Assembly (NCBI GenBank): GCA_040509055.1
Contig: JBEVLT010000428.1
Span: 1-11,615, forward strand
Length of the DNA stretch: 11,615 bases
Source of the DNA: JAJKIP01 sp040509055
GTDB taxonomy: Bacteria; Bacteroidota; Bacteroidia; Chitinophagales; Chitinophagaceae
Direction: 5' to 3'
A model generated the notes under the pieces. The model did no database searches, had not been told where the DNA came from, and worked only from the letters and a program-made list of their open reading frames with translations. Made by a program: the position numbers and the translations under genes. Shown piece after piece: positions 5,180-11,615 of this stretch. Within the stretch, counting starts at the first letter, position 1; each line of letters begins with the position of its first letter.

Positions 5180-6388
5180 TTACCGGGTCGTAACGATGCG
5201 GCAAACGATATGATTTTTTGTTCCCTTTTTTTCCGCATAAGCGACCAGGCACCGATTTTCCTTCAGCGTCGTAATGACCGGGTACGAAGCGACAGCGGTA
5301 TCCGGGCTGATCATTGTGATCGCTTCACCGCTTGCGCTTCGTTGCTGTATCGCTATTTGTTTGTAGAATTTATCATCCCGCCTGATCGTTTCGTCCCATA
5401 CAGTAAGCAGTTGCCCGCCGGGCAGGGAAACCATTTGCGGGTGAGAGCCAGAGGCGCTGAGCTGCTGCCGCGGCGCAAAGTGGGCGCCGTTGTCGCCGGA
5501 GCTGGTGTAGAAGCAGCCTTTGTCCCTGCCGCCCGTAAACCAGGCGAAGTGCAGGTCTGTACCGTTTTCAGCCATAGCCGGGCCGGTGTGCGGGCACCCG
5601 CTGATCACCCAGTTATCGCGGCTTACCGGCTGCGGCGCCGAAAATGTTTGCCCGTCATCTGTCGATACTATGTGAACGATATCGCGAATGCTGTCGTCCA
5701 GGATAGCGCGGTATACGGCATGGATGCCGCCTTTGCTGTCGGTAAACAGGGCGGTGCGGCAGCATTGGCAGCAGGGCTGGCTGATCAGGCGACCCGGGCT
5801 AAATCCCCCGGTGCCGGCCGTACGGCTGAAATAGAGCGCCGAACCTTCTTTGGTCACGGTTTTGCGGTTGTCCAGCCAAATGATCCCCGCCTCGCCGTCT
5901 GGTAACAAGGCTACATCATAATACCGCTGGTCGTAACCGGCCGTATCGCTGACCAGCCGTTTGGGGCGGCTCCATGTTTTGCCATCATCCGGCGATTGCG
6001 CATAATAAACCAGTCCTGCATATTTGTTAGCGGCATCCGGGCTATCGGTACCCCAGAGTGCGATCATTTCACCTGATGGCTTCACGATGATCTTGGGCAG
6101 GTTTTCGGCATGCGCCTCGATGTTTTCGCTGCCGGGGATCACAAACGGGGGGGAAAAGGATACGCCGTCGCTGCTGGTGGCATAGCAAAGCACCGATGAG
6201 GAATCATTCAGCGTTCTCACCCAGCTGAGAACGATAGTTCCCCGCGGATCTTTGGCGAGGTAAGGACTCTGGCCGGGAAGTGAATCGATAACGACGGTCT
6301 CTCCTGCAACGATGCCCGTATCTTTCGTTGCGTCCCGGCATCCGGCAAGCAGCAGGATCGTGGTCAGTGCTAGTAAAAGGTGTTTCAT
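5180..6388 (-). CDS. Sialidase-fold (BNR/Asp-box) lipoprotein with CCQCC motif
   Basis: 402 residues. A type II signal peptide ends in LLAG-C17, so the protein is a lipoprotein, probably on the outer membrane. Several Asp-box (BNR) signatures mark a six-bladed sialidase-type propeller: SSDGVSFS, SPDDGKTWS (132-140), STDDGQTFS and SGDNGAHFA. I do not see a convincing set of sialidase catalytic residues. A CCQCC motif sits at residues 206-210, followed by a segment ending HAVYR and later VISGCPHTGPAM. Similar Cys-containing positions occur, as I recall, in a sialidase-like family of unknown function in other bacteria. The automatic label exo-alpha-sialidase is therefore probably misleading; metal binding at the cell surface is a better guess. 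The start overlaps the stop of the TonB receptor gene as ATGA, so the two are translationally coupled and may form a receptor-lipoprotein pair. Confidence 0.88.
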   Translation of the reverse strand: MKHLLLALTTILLLAGCRDATKDTGIVAGETVVIDSLPGQSPYLAKDPRGTIVLSWVRTLNDSSSVLCYATSSDGVSFSPPFVIPGSENIEAHAENLPKIIVKPSGEMIALWGTDSPDAANKYAGLVYYAQSPDDGKTWSRPKRLVSDTAGYDQRYYDVALLPDGEAGIIWLDNRKTVTKEGSALYFSRTAGTGGFSPGRLISQPCCQCCRTALFTDSKGGIHAVYRAILDDSIRDIVHIVSTDDGQTFSAPQPVSRDNWVISGCPHTGPAMAENGTDLHFAWFTGGRDKGCFYTSSGDNGAHFAPRQQLSASGSHPQMVSLPGGQLLTVWDETIRRDDKFYKQIAIQQRSASGEAITMISPDTAVASYPVITTLKENRCLVAYAEKKGTKNHIVCRIVTTR

Positions 6389-8715
6389 TTTTTTGGTTTA
6401 ATAAGGTCAGCAAGATCACAGGCGATACCCAGGTTGAAGCTGCGTGGCTCGGCCAGCTGGTAGCTGTAGCCGAACGAACTTTTTGTGGTAATAGTGGAAT
6501 AATAGCGGTCCGTTGCATTCAATATATTCATCCAGACTTCGAAATTCTTATAGGTATAGCCGATGCGCAGGTTCAGCACATCATATCCTTTGTAACGGGC
6601 GGTATTTTGCGGGTCGGTAAAATAACTGCCTACATGTTGCCATTCAGCGCCTGCCCGCAGCCCTTTTGCAAAGGCAGGCTTGTACCATAGTTCTGCATTG
6701 TACACCTGGCTGGGCGCATTGCTCATTTCGTTGCCGTTGTAGCTGATGCCTTTTTCAATAAACCTGGTGAACCGGTGACGGCTCCTGGTCCCGCTGAAGC
6801 GGAATGAAATATCCCTGACCGAAGCATTCACGCCTGCTTCTATGCCCCTGTGCGATGTTTTGCCGGTATTCTTATTGGCAAAAGAGCCATCATCGAGCTT
6901 TACGGAAATAATCTCGTTGGTGCCATCGAGCCGGTAAATGCTCATGTCGATGGAAAGCCTGTTTTTCAGCAATGTGATCCATCCGCCGGCCTCGTAATTG
7001 TAAAACACGGAAGGACCAAGCTCGGGAACTTTTACCCCGGTGTACAGCTCCGTTACCTGTGGCGGCACAAAACCTTCGCTGTAGTTGACGTACACGCCGA
7101 TGCCGGTGGCCGGGTTATAGGTCAAACCGATCTTCGGGCTTACCCGTGAAAAATGATTGATCGTATCCGGCGAACCGCTGAAAGCCGAAGGCGTCAACCG
7201 GTTGTTGAACCCGTAACGGAAAAGATCGTAACGAAGCGATGCCACGATCTTCACCTGTTCCACCGGGCTCAGCTCTGTATTGATGAATACGGCGTAATTA
7301 TCCAGGCTGGTCCTGTACCGCGTAAGCAGGCTATCGCTACGCTGGTAGCTGGTATATTTCTTATTGATCGTATCTTTTTTGATGCGGATATATGCTGCTG
7401 TATAGTCCGAAGGGCTCAGGTCGATGCTGGCACCGCCGGTCAGCGCCGCCTTTTTCCAGGCAAAGCTTTGCCGGTGCTGCATCACCCAGGCATAGCTTTG
7501 AAAACTGCTTTCGTTGATCTCGCCATGGGCCAGGTCCCTTTGCCCGGTAAACAGTGCTCCCTGCCGCCTGTAATCATCCCTGATGCGATAGGCCGGGTTT
7601 TGCCCGATGGCGTTTTGCCGGTACAGCACCGAGACCGTTGTTTTACTCCGGTCGTTCCACAGCTGTGTCAGCGTGGAGCGGTAGCGCAGCCCGGTTACTT
7701 TCCGGTAAGTGAATGTTTGCTGGTTTTGAAAGGTGCGGCTGGCAAACATGGCACTGTCGATGCCGCCTGCCATATCGCTGTAATAGGAAAGCCAGGTCAG
7801 GCTGTTGGACAAAGAAGTCTTACCGGAGAAATGGTAGTCGATCCGGGCTGTTACAATGCCTTTGTGGTAATCGCTGTATTCGAGAAATCCGTTGCTTTTG
7901 CCGGCGTAGTAGCCGCTTAGGGCAAATCCCCATTTGCCATGCGTAAAACCTGTTGTGATATCGGCACGTTTGTACCCGATGTTATTGCCCTGCAGTGATA
8001 GCCTGGCCACCGGTACGGCGGCAGGAGCCAGCGTGATGAAGTTGACCACGCCACCGATGGCCTCGCTACCGTACAGGGAAGAGGAGGGCCCCTTGATGAC
8101 TTCGATGGAGCGGGTGGCTGCCAGGTTCATTTCCAGCAATGCGTTGTGATTGAAGAGCCCGGAAGTACGGATGGGAATACCGTCTTCGAGGTACAGGAAC
8201 AGGCTCTTCGTCGTCATGGGCTGGCGGATGCTCATCTGGTGCTGCTCGTTGCCGAGGTTGACCATGTTTACACCACTGATCTTGTTCAGCACCTGGTCGG
8301 CTGAAGCAGGTTTGGCATCGCGCAGCATCTGGCTGCTGATCGCTGCAATAGCCACCGGTGCTTCCGAACGGCGGATGGCTTCACCGCGGCTGGCCGAGAA
8401 CAGGATTTCCTGGAGCGAAGAATAATCGGGAACAAGTGCAATAACAGGAAAAGAAGAAGAGGCCAGCCGGGTTATATAGCCGGCAGAACTGACGCGAAGG
8501 CTATCGCAGCCGGCACAGGACAGCTCAAATTGGCCGGTGGCATCGGCTATGGCGGCGAAGGTACAGGGCGGCTGCACGCAGCGGATCGTAGCGCCCGGCA
8601 CCGGTTCTTTGGTGCCGGCATCGATTACCCTTCCTTTTATAACAACCTGCCCTGCGCCATACTGTGCAGCCAGCAGGCACAGGCTTACGGCTGCCAGTTT
8701 ACAGAACTGGAACAT
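6385..8715 (-). CDS. TonB-dependent outer-membrane receptor with Cys pairs in its N-terminal domain
   Basis: 776 residues: signal peptide (about 1-22), carboxypeptidase-D-like domain (about 24-95), plug (about 118-225, with RSEAPVAIAAIS, YLEDGIPIR and the IEVIKGPSSSLYGSEAIGGVVNFIT end), then a 22-strand-type barrel to the C-terminus. The IGVYVNYSEGFVPPQ and YKNFEVWMNILNATDRYY segments are typical of ligand-gated barrels. The substrate cannot be read from the sequence. Two Cys pairs in the N-terminal domain, C46-x4-C51 (CVQPPC) and C67-x2-C70 (CAGC), are unusual for this domain type and hint at metal binding or disulfides. It needs an ExbBD-TonB complex, not encoded here. It lies 81 bp downstream of the small Cys-motif gene and overlaps the lipoprotein gene by 4 nt, so it is the middle gene of a three-gene unit. 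Confidence 0.95.
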   Translation of the reverse strand: MFQFCKLAAVSLCLLAAQYGAGQVVIKGRVIDAGTKEPVPGATIRCVQPPCTFAAIADATGQFELSCAGCDSLRVSSAGYITRLASSSFPVIALVPDYSSLQEILFSASRGEAIRRSEAPVAIAAISSQMLRDAKPASADQVLNKISGVNMVNLGNEQHQMSIRQPMTTKSLFLYLEDGIPIRTSGLFNHNALLEMNLAATRSIEVIKGPSSSLYGSEAIGGVVNFITLAPAAVPVARLSLQGNNIGYKRADITTGFTHGKWGFALSGYYAGKSNGFLEYSDYHKGIVTARIDYHFSGKTSLSNSLTWLSYYSDMAGGIDSAMFASRTFQNQQTFTYRKVTGLRYRSTLTQLWNDRSKTTVSVLYRQNAIGQNPAYRIRDDYRRQGALFTGQRDLAHGEINESSFQSYAWVMQHRQSFAWKKAALTGGASIDLSPSDYTAAYIRIKKDTINKKYTSYQRSDSLLTRYRTSLDNYAVFINTELSPVEQVKIVASLRYDLFRYGFNNRLTPSAFSGSPDTINHFSRVSPKIGLTYNPATGIGVYVNYSEGFVPPQVTELYTGVKVPELGPSVFYNYEAGGWITLLKNRLSIDMSIYRLDGTNEIISVKLDDGSFANKNTGKTSHRGIEAGVNASVRDISFRFSGTRSRHRFTRFIEKGISYNGNEMSNAPSQVYNAELWYKPAFAKGLRAGAEWQHVGSYFTDPQNTARYKGYDVLNLRIGYTYKNFEVWMNILNATDRYYSTITTKSSFGYSYQLAEPRSFNLGIACDLADLIKPKK

Positions 8716-8746
8716 ACTAATTTTTTATAATGATCAATACGATACT

Positions 8747-8775
8747 GCTTCTTACCGGTTACAAGCGGTAGAAGC
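8747..8775 (-). repeat. Intercistronic hairpin upstream of the TonB receptor gene
   Basis: GCTTCTTACCG (8747-8757) and CGGTAGAAGC (8766-8775) form a 10-bp stem with one bulged base and an 8-nt loop, in the 81-bp gap between the small Cys-motif gene and the receptor gene. No T tract follows on either strand, so it is not an intrinsic terminator. An RNA processing or stabilising element between cistrons is possible. No -7 promoter box is visible in this gap. Confidence 0.5.
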
Positions 8776-8796
8776 GTTCAGGAATGGAAAATATGA

Positions 8797-9168
8797 TCAG
8801 GCCAGGGAAGGCGGGTGAAAGATGGCGTAGGAACGATCAACAGGATAGCCGGTACGGAAGGATGCTTCCGTTATGGCCGCAAGCGATAACAGCTGCTCAG
8901 GAAGATGGGCAAAACGGTGATGACAGATCACTTCGTGTTTGTTCTCCTGTTTGCGGTCGGGGTTTTGCTGGTCTTTTTTTTCCTCCTGCTTCAGCTTTTT
9001 CATCATCTGGCATTTGCCTTTGCAATGCAGCTGTGGGCGGGCCTTGTTTTCGCAATTTTTGGCAAAAGCGGCAGGATGGACGTAGTAATCAAAAATGATA
9101 GCGGCCCGGTTGAAGGTTTGTGCCGTAAAAGCGGCCAGCAGCAATATGATAACAGAGACCCGGGCCAT
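8797..9168 (-). CDS. Small exported or membrane-anchored protein with C-x9-C-x3-C motif, unknown function
   Basis: 123 residues. A hydrophobic N-terminus (ARVSVIILLLAAFTAQTF) acts as signal or anchor. FDYYVHPAAFAKNCENKARPQLHCKGKCQMMKKL follows in the sequence and carries C39, C49 and C53 with H48 beside C49. A highly charged stretch (KQEEKKDQQNPDRKQENK) comes next, then VICHHRF, and the tail ends in IFHPPSLA. I recall similar small Bacteroidota proteins with CxNK..P....C.GKC and a terminal IFHPP, often beside TonB receptors, with no assigned function. Metal binding by the Cys/His cluster is inference. It is the first gene of the leftward unit, with a -7 box about 12 nt before its ATG, so it may have a very short leader. 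Confidence 0.8.
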   Translation of the reverse strand: MARVSVIILLLAAFTAQTFNRAAIIFDYYVHPAAFAKNCENKARPQLHCKGKCQMMKKLKQEEKKDQQNPDRKQENKHEVICHHRFAHLPEQLLSLAAITEASFRTGYPVDRSYAIFHPPSLA

Positions 9169-9179
9169 GGTTGCCGCTG

Positions 9180-9187
9180 CAAAAGTA
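9180..9187 (-). promoter_or_regulatory. -7 box for the leftward Cys-motif / TonB receptor unit
   Basis: On the - strand this reads TACTTTTG, an exact match to the Bacteroidota consensus TAnnTTTG, 11 nt between its end and the ATG at 9168. Transcription would begin only a few bases before the start codon, giving a nearly leaderless message. No -33 TTTG is visible at the usual spacing. Confidence 0.55.
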
Positions 9188-9246
9188 AGACCTGCCTGGT
9201 ATCACATCCTGTTTTTTTTCCGGGAAAGAAATAAGTGAAAAATGTA

Positions 9247-9254
9247 TATATTTG
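9247..9254 (+). promoter_or_regulatory. -7 box for the rightward TonB receptor gene
   Basis: TATATTTG matches the consensus TAnnTTTG exactly. Its end lies 36 nt before the ATG at 9291, predicting a leader of about 30 nt that contains the palindrome at 9265-9284. The -33 element is not recognisable. Confidence 0.6.
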
Positions 9255-9264
9255 GCTAAATAAT

Positions 9265-9284
9265 TTTTTAGGCTTGTCTAAAAA
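9265..9284 (+). promoter_or_regulatory. Perfect palindrome TTTTTAG-N6-CTAAAAA, candidate metalloregulator operator
   Basis: Seven-bp perfect arms (9265-9271 and 9278-9284) flank GCTTGT, between the -7 box and the receptor start. A further CTAAA half-site lies at 9256-9260, exactly 22 bp before the right-arm CTAAA. TTTAG...CTAAA symmetry resembles sites of DtxR/MntR-type iron or manganese repressors. The resemblance is my inference from general knowledge of those sites. As RNA it would be a weak, AU-rich stem, so a DNA operator is more likely. Confidence 0.6.
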
Positions 9285-9290
9285 TAAGTT

Positions 9291-11579
9291 ATGGTCAGGC
9301 AAATTTTTATCCTGCTTTTTATATTGGCCGCTGGTGCAGCCGGTGCGCAAGGAGTAGTGTTGCGGGGAACCGTTCGTGCCGGCGCACAACCTGTATCCTT
9401 TGCTTCGGTACGTGCCGGCAGCAAATCAGTCACAGCCGATAGCCTGGGACAGTTTACTATCGATGGCCTGAAGGACGGAGTGATAACCGTGCGGGTAACC
9501 GCTGCAGGATTTAAACCGCTGTCCCTGCAGATCACCATTGCCGGCAGCGATGTAGCTGTCCCGGTCGAACTCGAAAAAGAAGAACAGTTGCTGGAAGACA
9601 TCGTAGTGACCGGTACGATGAAGGCGGTGCGCCGGTCGGAAAGCCCGGTGGCCGTAGAGATCTATACACCCCAGTTCTTCAAAAAAAATCCATCGCCCAG
9701 CCTGTTCGAAGCGCTGCAGCATGTAAACGGTGTGCGGCCGCAGCTGAACTGCAATGTGTGCAATACCGGCGATATTCATATCAACGGGCTGGAAGGGCCT
9801 TATACCATGATCACGATCGACGGCATGCCCATTGTCAGCAGCCTGGCATCGGTTTACGGTTTGTTTGGCATACCTACCCAGCTGATCGATCGTGTGGAGA
9901 TCGTGAAAGGGCCGGCTTCGGGCCTGTATGGTTCGGAAGCGGTCGGTGGGCTGATCAATATCATCACCCGCTCGCCCGAAACCGCTCCTGCACTTACCGC
10001 CGATATCATGGCTACCTCCTGGGGAGAGTTTACCGCGGATGCTGGCACCAGGTTCCGGCTTGGAAAAAAGGCGGTGAACCTCGTGGGCATAAATTATTTT
10101 AACTATCAAAATCCGCTGGACAGGAACGGAGACAATTTTACGGATGTGACCCTGCAGCACCGTATCTCTGTCTTCAACAAGCTCAGCCTGTCCCGGCGCA
10201 ACGACCGCGTGGCAACGCTGGCGGCCCGCTGGTTTTACGAAGACCGCTGGGGTGGCGAGATGCAATGGAACAAACGCTTTCGCGGTACAGACAGCGTTTA
10301 TGGCGAAAGCATTTATACCAGCCGGCAGGAGCTGATCGGCAATTACCAGTTGCCGGTGCCGGAAAAGATCTTCCTGGCTTTCTCTGCTACGGCACACCGG
10401 CAAAACTCTTATTACGGCGATGTATTGTACACCGGCGATCAGAAAATACTTTTTGGCCAGTTGCTGTGGGACCGTTCGTTTTTCCCGCACCACAACTCCC
10501 TCATCGGCCTGGCAGCCCGTTATAATTACTATGACGACAATTCCACGGCTACCTTCGATGTCACTACAAATACCAACCGCCCGGATCGCTATGTCATACC
10601 GGGACTTTTTATCCAGGATGAATGGACGGTCAAAACAGGCCATCTGCTGCTGACAGGGTTGCGCTACGATTACCATCCGGCGCATGGTTCTATCCTTACG
10701 CCGCGGGTCGCTTATAAATGGTCGCTCAGCGATAAGCAGGTGCTGCGGCTGAATGCCGGTACCGGTTTCCGCGTGGTCAACCTGTTTACCGAAGAGCATG
10801 CGGCACTGACCGGCGCCAGGACGGTGGAAGTAACAGAAACGCTGAAGCCCGAACGCAGCTACAATGTGAACCTCAATTATACGCATCGCTGGCAGTCGAA
10901 GAAGCGGTCTGTGTTGCTGGATGCTTCCACCTGGTTCTCGTATTTCAACAACCAGATCATACCGGACTACGACAGCGATCCCAATAAGATCATTTACAAC
11001 AACCTGGACGGGTATTCCGCATCGAAAGGCATCACGCTGAACCTGGAATGGAATGCCGCTAACCGCCTCAAAACACTGGCAGGTATCACCCTGCAGGACG
11101 TAGCTAAATATGAAAAAGACCAGGCCGGCAAGTTGTATAAAAAAGAACTGGTGCTGACCGAGAAGTGGAGCGGCACCTGGAGTATCAGTTATACCTTCCC
11201 GGCTGCAGGCGTCACGCTCGACTATACCGGTAATATCTATGGTCCTATGCGGCTGCCGCTGCTCTCACCGCTCGACCCGCGGCCGGCCGCTTCGCCGGTG
11301 TGGAGCCTGCAAAACCTGCAGGTGACCAGGCGTTTTTCCACACGGCTGGAAGTATATGCAGGGATCAAGAACCTGCTGAACTGGACGCCGGCCCGCTCGG
11401 CCCCGTTCCTGATCGCAAGGGCGGACGATCCTTTTGATAAGAAAGTGCAATACGATGCCGCCGGCAACGTGCAGGTCACACCCGGTAATCCTTACGGGCT
11501 CACCTTCGATCCTTCGTACGTGTATGCGCCCAACCAGGAGCGGCGTTTTTTTCTAGGGATGCGGGTGAGCGTGAAATGA
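9291..11579 (+). CDS. TonB-dependent outer-membrane receptor with NCNVC plug motif
   Basis: 762 residues: signal peptide (about 1-19), carboxypeptidase-D-like domain (about 21-95, VVLRGTVRAG, DSLGQFTIDGL), plug (about 103-230) and a barrel ending in RRFFLGMRVSVK. In the plug are EDIVVTGTMKAVRRSESPVAV, QLNCNVCNTGDIHINGLEG (C154, C157), MITIDGMPIVSSL and IVKGPASGLYGSEAVGGLINIIT. The CNVC pair is, as I recall, a recurring mark of one Bacteroidota receptor subfamily; its ligand is not known to me, and iron or copper complexes are both plausible. The gene has its own promoter and a palindrome just before the start that suggests metal-dependent repression. The stop overlaps the start of the next gene as ATGA, pointing to a coupled partner protein, probably for uptake or release of the same ligand. 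Confidence 0.95.
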   Translation: MVRQIFILLFILAAGAAGAQGVVLRGTVRAGAQPVSFASVRAGSKSVTADSLGQFTIDGLKDGVITVRVTAAGFKPLSLQITIAGSDVAVPVELEKEEQLLEDIVVTGTMKAVRRSESPVAVEIYTPQFFKKNPSPSLFEALQHVNGVRPQLNCNVCNTGDIHINGLEGPYTMITIDGMPIVSSLASVYGLFGIPTQLIDRVEIVKGPASGLYGSEAVGGLINIITRSPETAPALTADIMATSWGEFTADAGTRFRLGKKAVNLVGINYFNYQNPLDRNGDNFTDVTLQHRISVFNKLSLSRRNDRVATLAARWFYEDRWGGEMQWNKRFRGTDSVYGESIYTSRQELIGNYQLPVPEKIFLAFSATAHRQNSYYGDVLYTGDQKILFGQLLWDRSFFPHHNSLIGLAARYNYYDDNSTATFDVTTNTNRPDRYVIPGLFIQDEWTVKTGHLLLTGLRYDYHPAHGSILTPRVAYKWSLSDKQVLRLNAGTGFRVVNLFTEEHAALTGARTVEVTETLKPERSYNVNLNYTHRWQSKKRSVLLDASTWFSYFNNQIIPDYDSDPNKIIYNNLDGYSASKGITLNLEWNAANRLKTLAGITLQDVAKYEKDQAGKLYKKELVLTEKWSGTWSISYTFPAAGVTLDYTGNIYGPMRLPLLSPLDPRPAASPVWSLQNLQVTRRFSTRLEVYAGIKNLLNWTPARSAPFLIARADDPFDKKVQYDAAGNVQVTPGNPYGLTFDPSYVYAPNQERRFFLGMRVSVK

Positions 11580-11615
11580 GTTTGGAAACCACAAAGTTCC
11601 GGCGGTACAGGTTCA
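11576..11615 (+). CDS. Start of a downstream gene, 3' truncated by the window edge
   Basis: The bases ATGA at 11576-11579 combine the start of a new frame with the stop of the TonB receptor gene. The frame stays open to the window end and encodes MSLETTKFRRYRF. The basic, aromatic stretch could precede a membrane helix, but 13 residues are too few to name a family. Confidence rests on the classic 4-nt overlap alone. Confidence 0.55.
   Translation, partial: MSLETTKFRRYRF

Larger units (their letters stand above)
9169..9290. promoter_or_regulatory. Divergent control region between two TonB receptor units
   Basis: This 122-bp AT-rich region is the largest gap in the window. It holds a -7 box for each direction, a run of eight T (9212-9219) next to the small palindrome TTTCC-G-GGAAA (9217-9227), and the TTTTTAG-N6-CTAAAAA palindrome near the rightward start. 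No clear TTTG -33 element is present for either promoter. Confidence 0.7.

Noticed and set aside
5210..5905. 231-residue open frame on the + strand opposite the sialidase-like lipoprotein
   Set aside because: No domain, and the - strand frame has a lipobox and Asp boxes.
7153..7920. 255-residue open frame on the + strand opposite the first TonB receptor
   Set aside because: No domain features, and it lies fully inside the receptor barrel coding region; antisense shadow.
8747..8775. Hairpin as a terminator between the small Cys-motif gene and the receptor gene
   Set aside because: No T tract follows on either strand and the downstream gene has no visible promoter, so read-through is more likely.
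9426..10886. 486-residue open frame on the - strand opposite the second TonB receptor
   Set aside because: No recognisable domain and no signal peptide; it mirrors the codon structure of a clear receptor gene on the other strand.
1..11615. tRNA, rRNA, CRISPR arrays, insertion sequences or attachment sites
   Set aside because: I saw no cloverleaf-like sequence, spaced repeats, transposase genes or terminal repeats; coding genes fill nearly the whole window.

Overview
The window looks like a chromosomal segment from a Bacteroidota bacterium, most likely of the Chitinophagaceae type. The evidence is moderate to high GC, almost no Shine-Dalgarno sequences, TAnnTTTG-type -7 promoter boxes, two TonB-dependent receptors with N-terminal carboxypeptidase-D-like domains, and N-termini of the form MKK...AQ. 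All genes look chromosomal, intact and compact. I see no RNA genes, insertion sequences or CRISPR arrays.

Left block (1-5173, + strand): seven co-oriented genes with a copper or heavy-metal and thiol theme. The first is a 5'-truncated HMA-like protein with a cysteine-rich, metallothionein-like tail. The second is another exported HMA protein. A strong intrinsic hairpin terminator or attenuator (1002-1028) follows. Then come a TlpA-like periplasmic thioredoxin, a 281-residue outer-membrane barrel-like protein, an unusual HMA-AraC fusion regulator (17-nt overlap with the gene before it), an HMA-MauE/DoxX membrane fusion, and a 453-residue His/Met-rich outer-membrane protein. Four of the seven proteins carry a CxxC metal-binding HMA module. 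The thioredoxin and MauE fusion recall the MauD/MauE pair.

Middle block (5180-9168, - strand), convergent with the left block across only 6 bp: reading from its promoter, a small exported protein with a C-x9-C-x3-C motif, a TonB-dependent receptor whose N-terminal domain carries two extra cysteine pairs, and (through an ATGA overlap) a sialidase-fold lipoprotein with a CCQCC motif. The cysteine motifs suggest that this unit also handles a soft metal at the cell surface.

Right block (9169-11615, + strand): a divergent control region of 122 bp with a -7 box on each strand and a perfect TTTTTAG-N6-CTAAAAA palindrome, then a second TonB receptor (NCNVC motif in the plug), then the first 13 codons of another gene that starts inside the receptor stop (ATGA) and leaves the window.

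Working model (inference): the receptors import or sense a metal (copper, or iron for the palindrome-controlled receptor). Exported Cys-rich and HMA proteins buffer it in the periplasm. TlpA plus the MauE fusion keep the thiols reduced. The HMA-AraC protein is a one-component intracellular metal sensor. No P-type ATPase or RND pump is visible; one could lie beyond the left edge.
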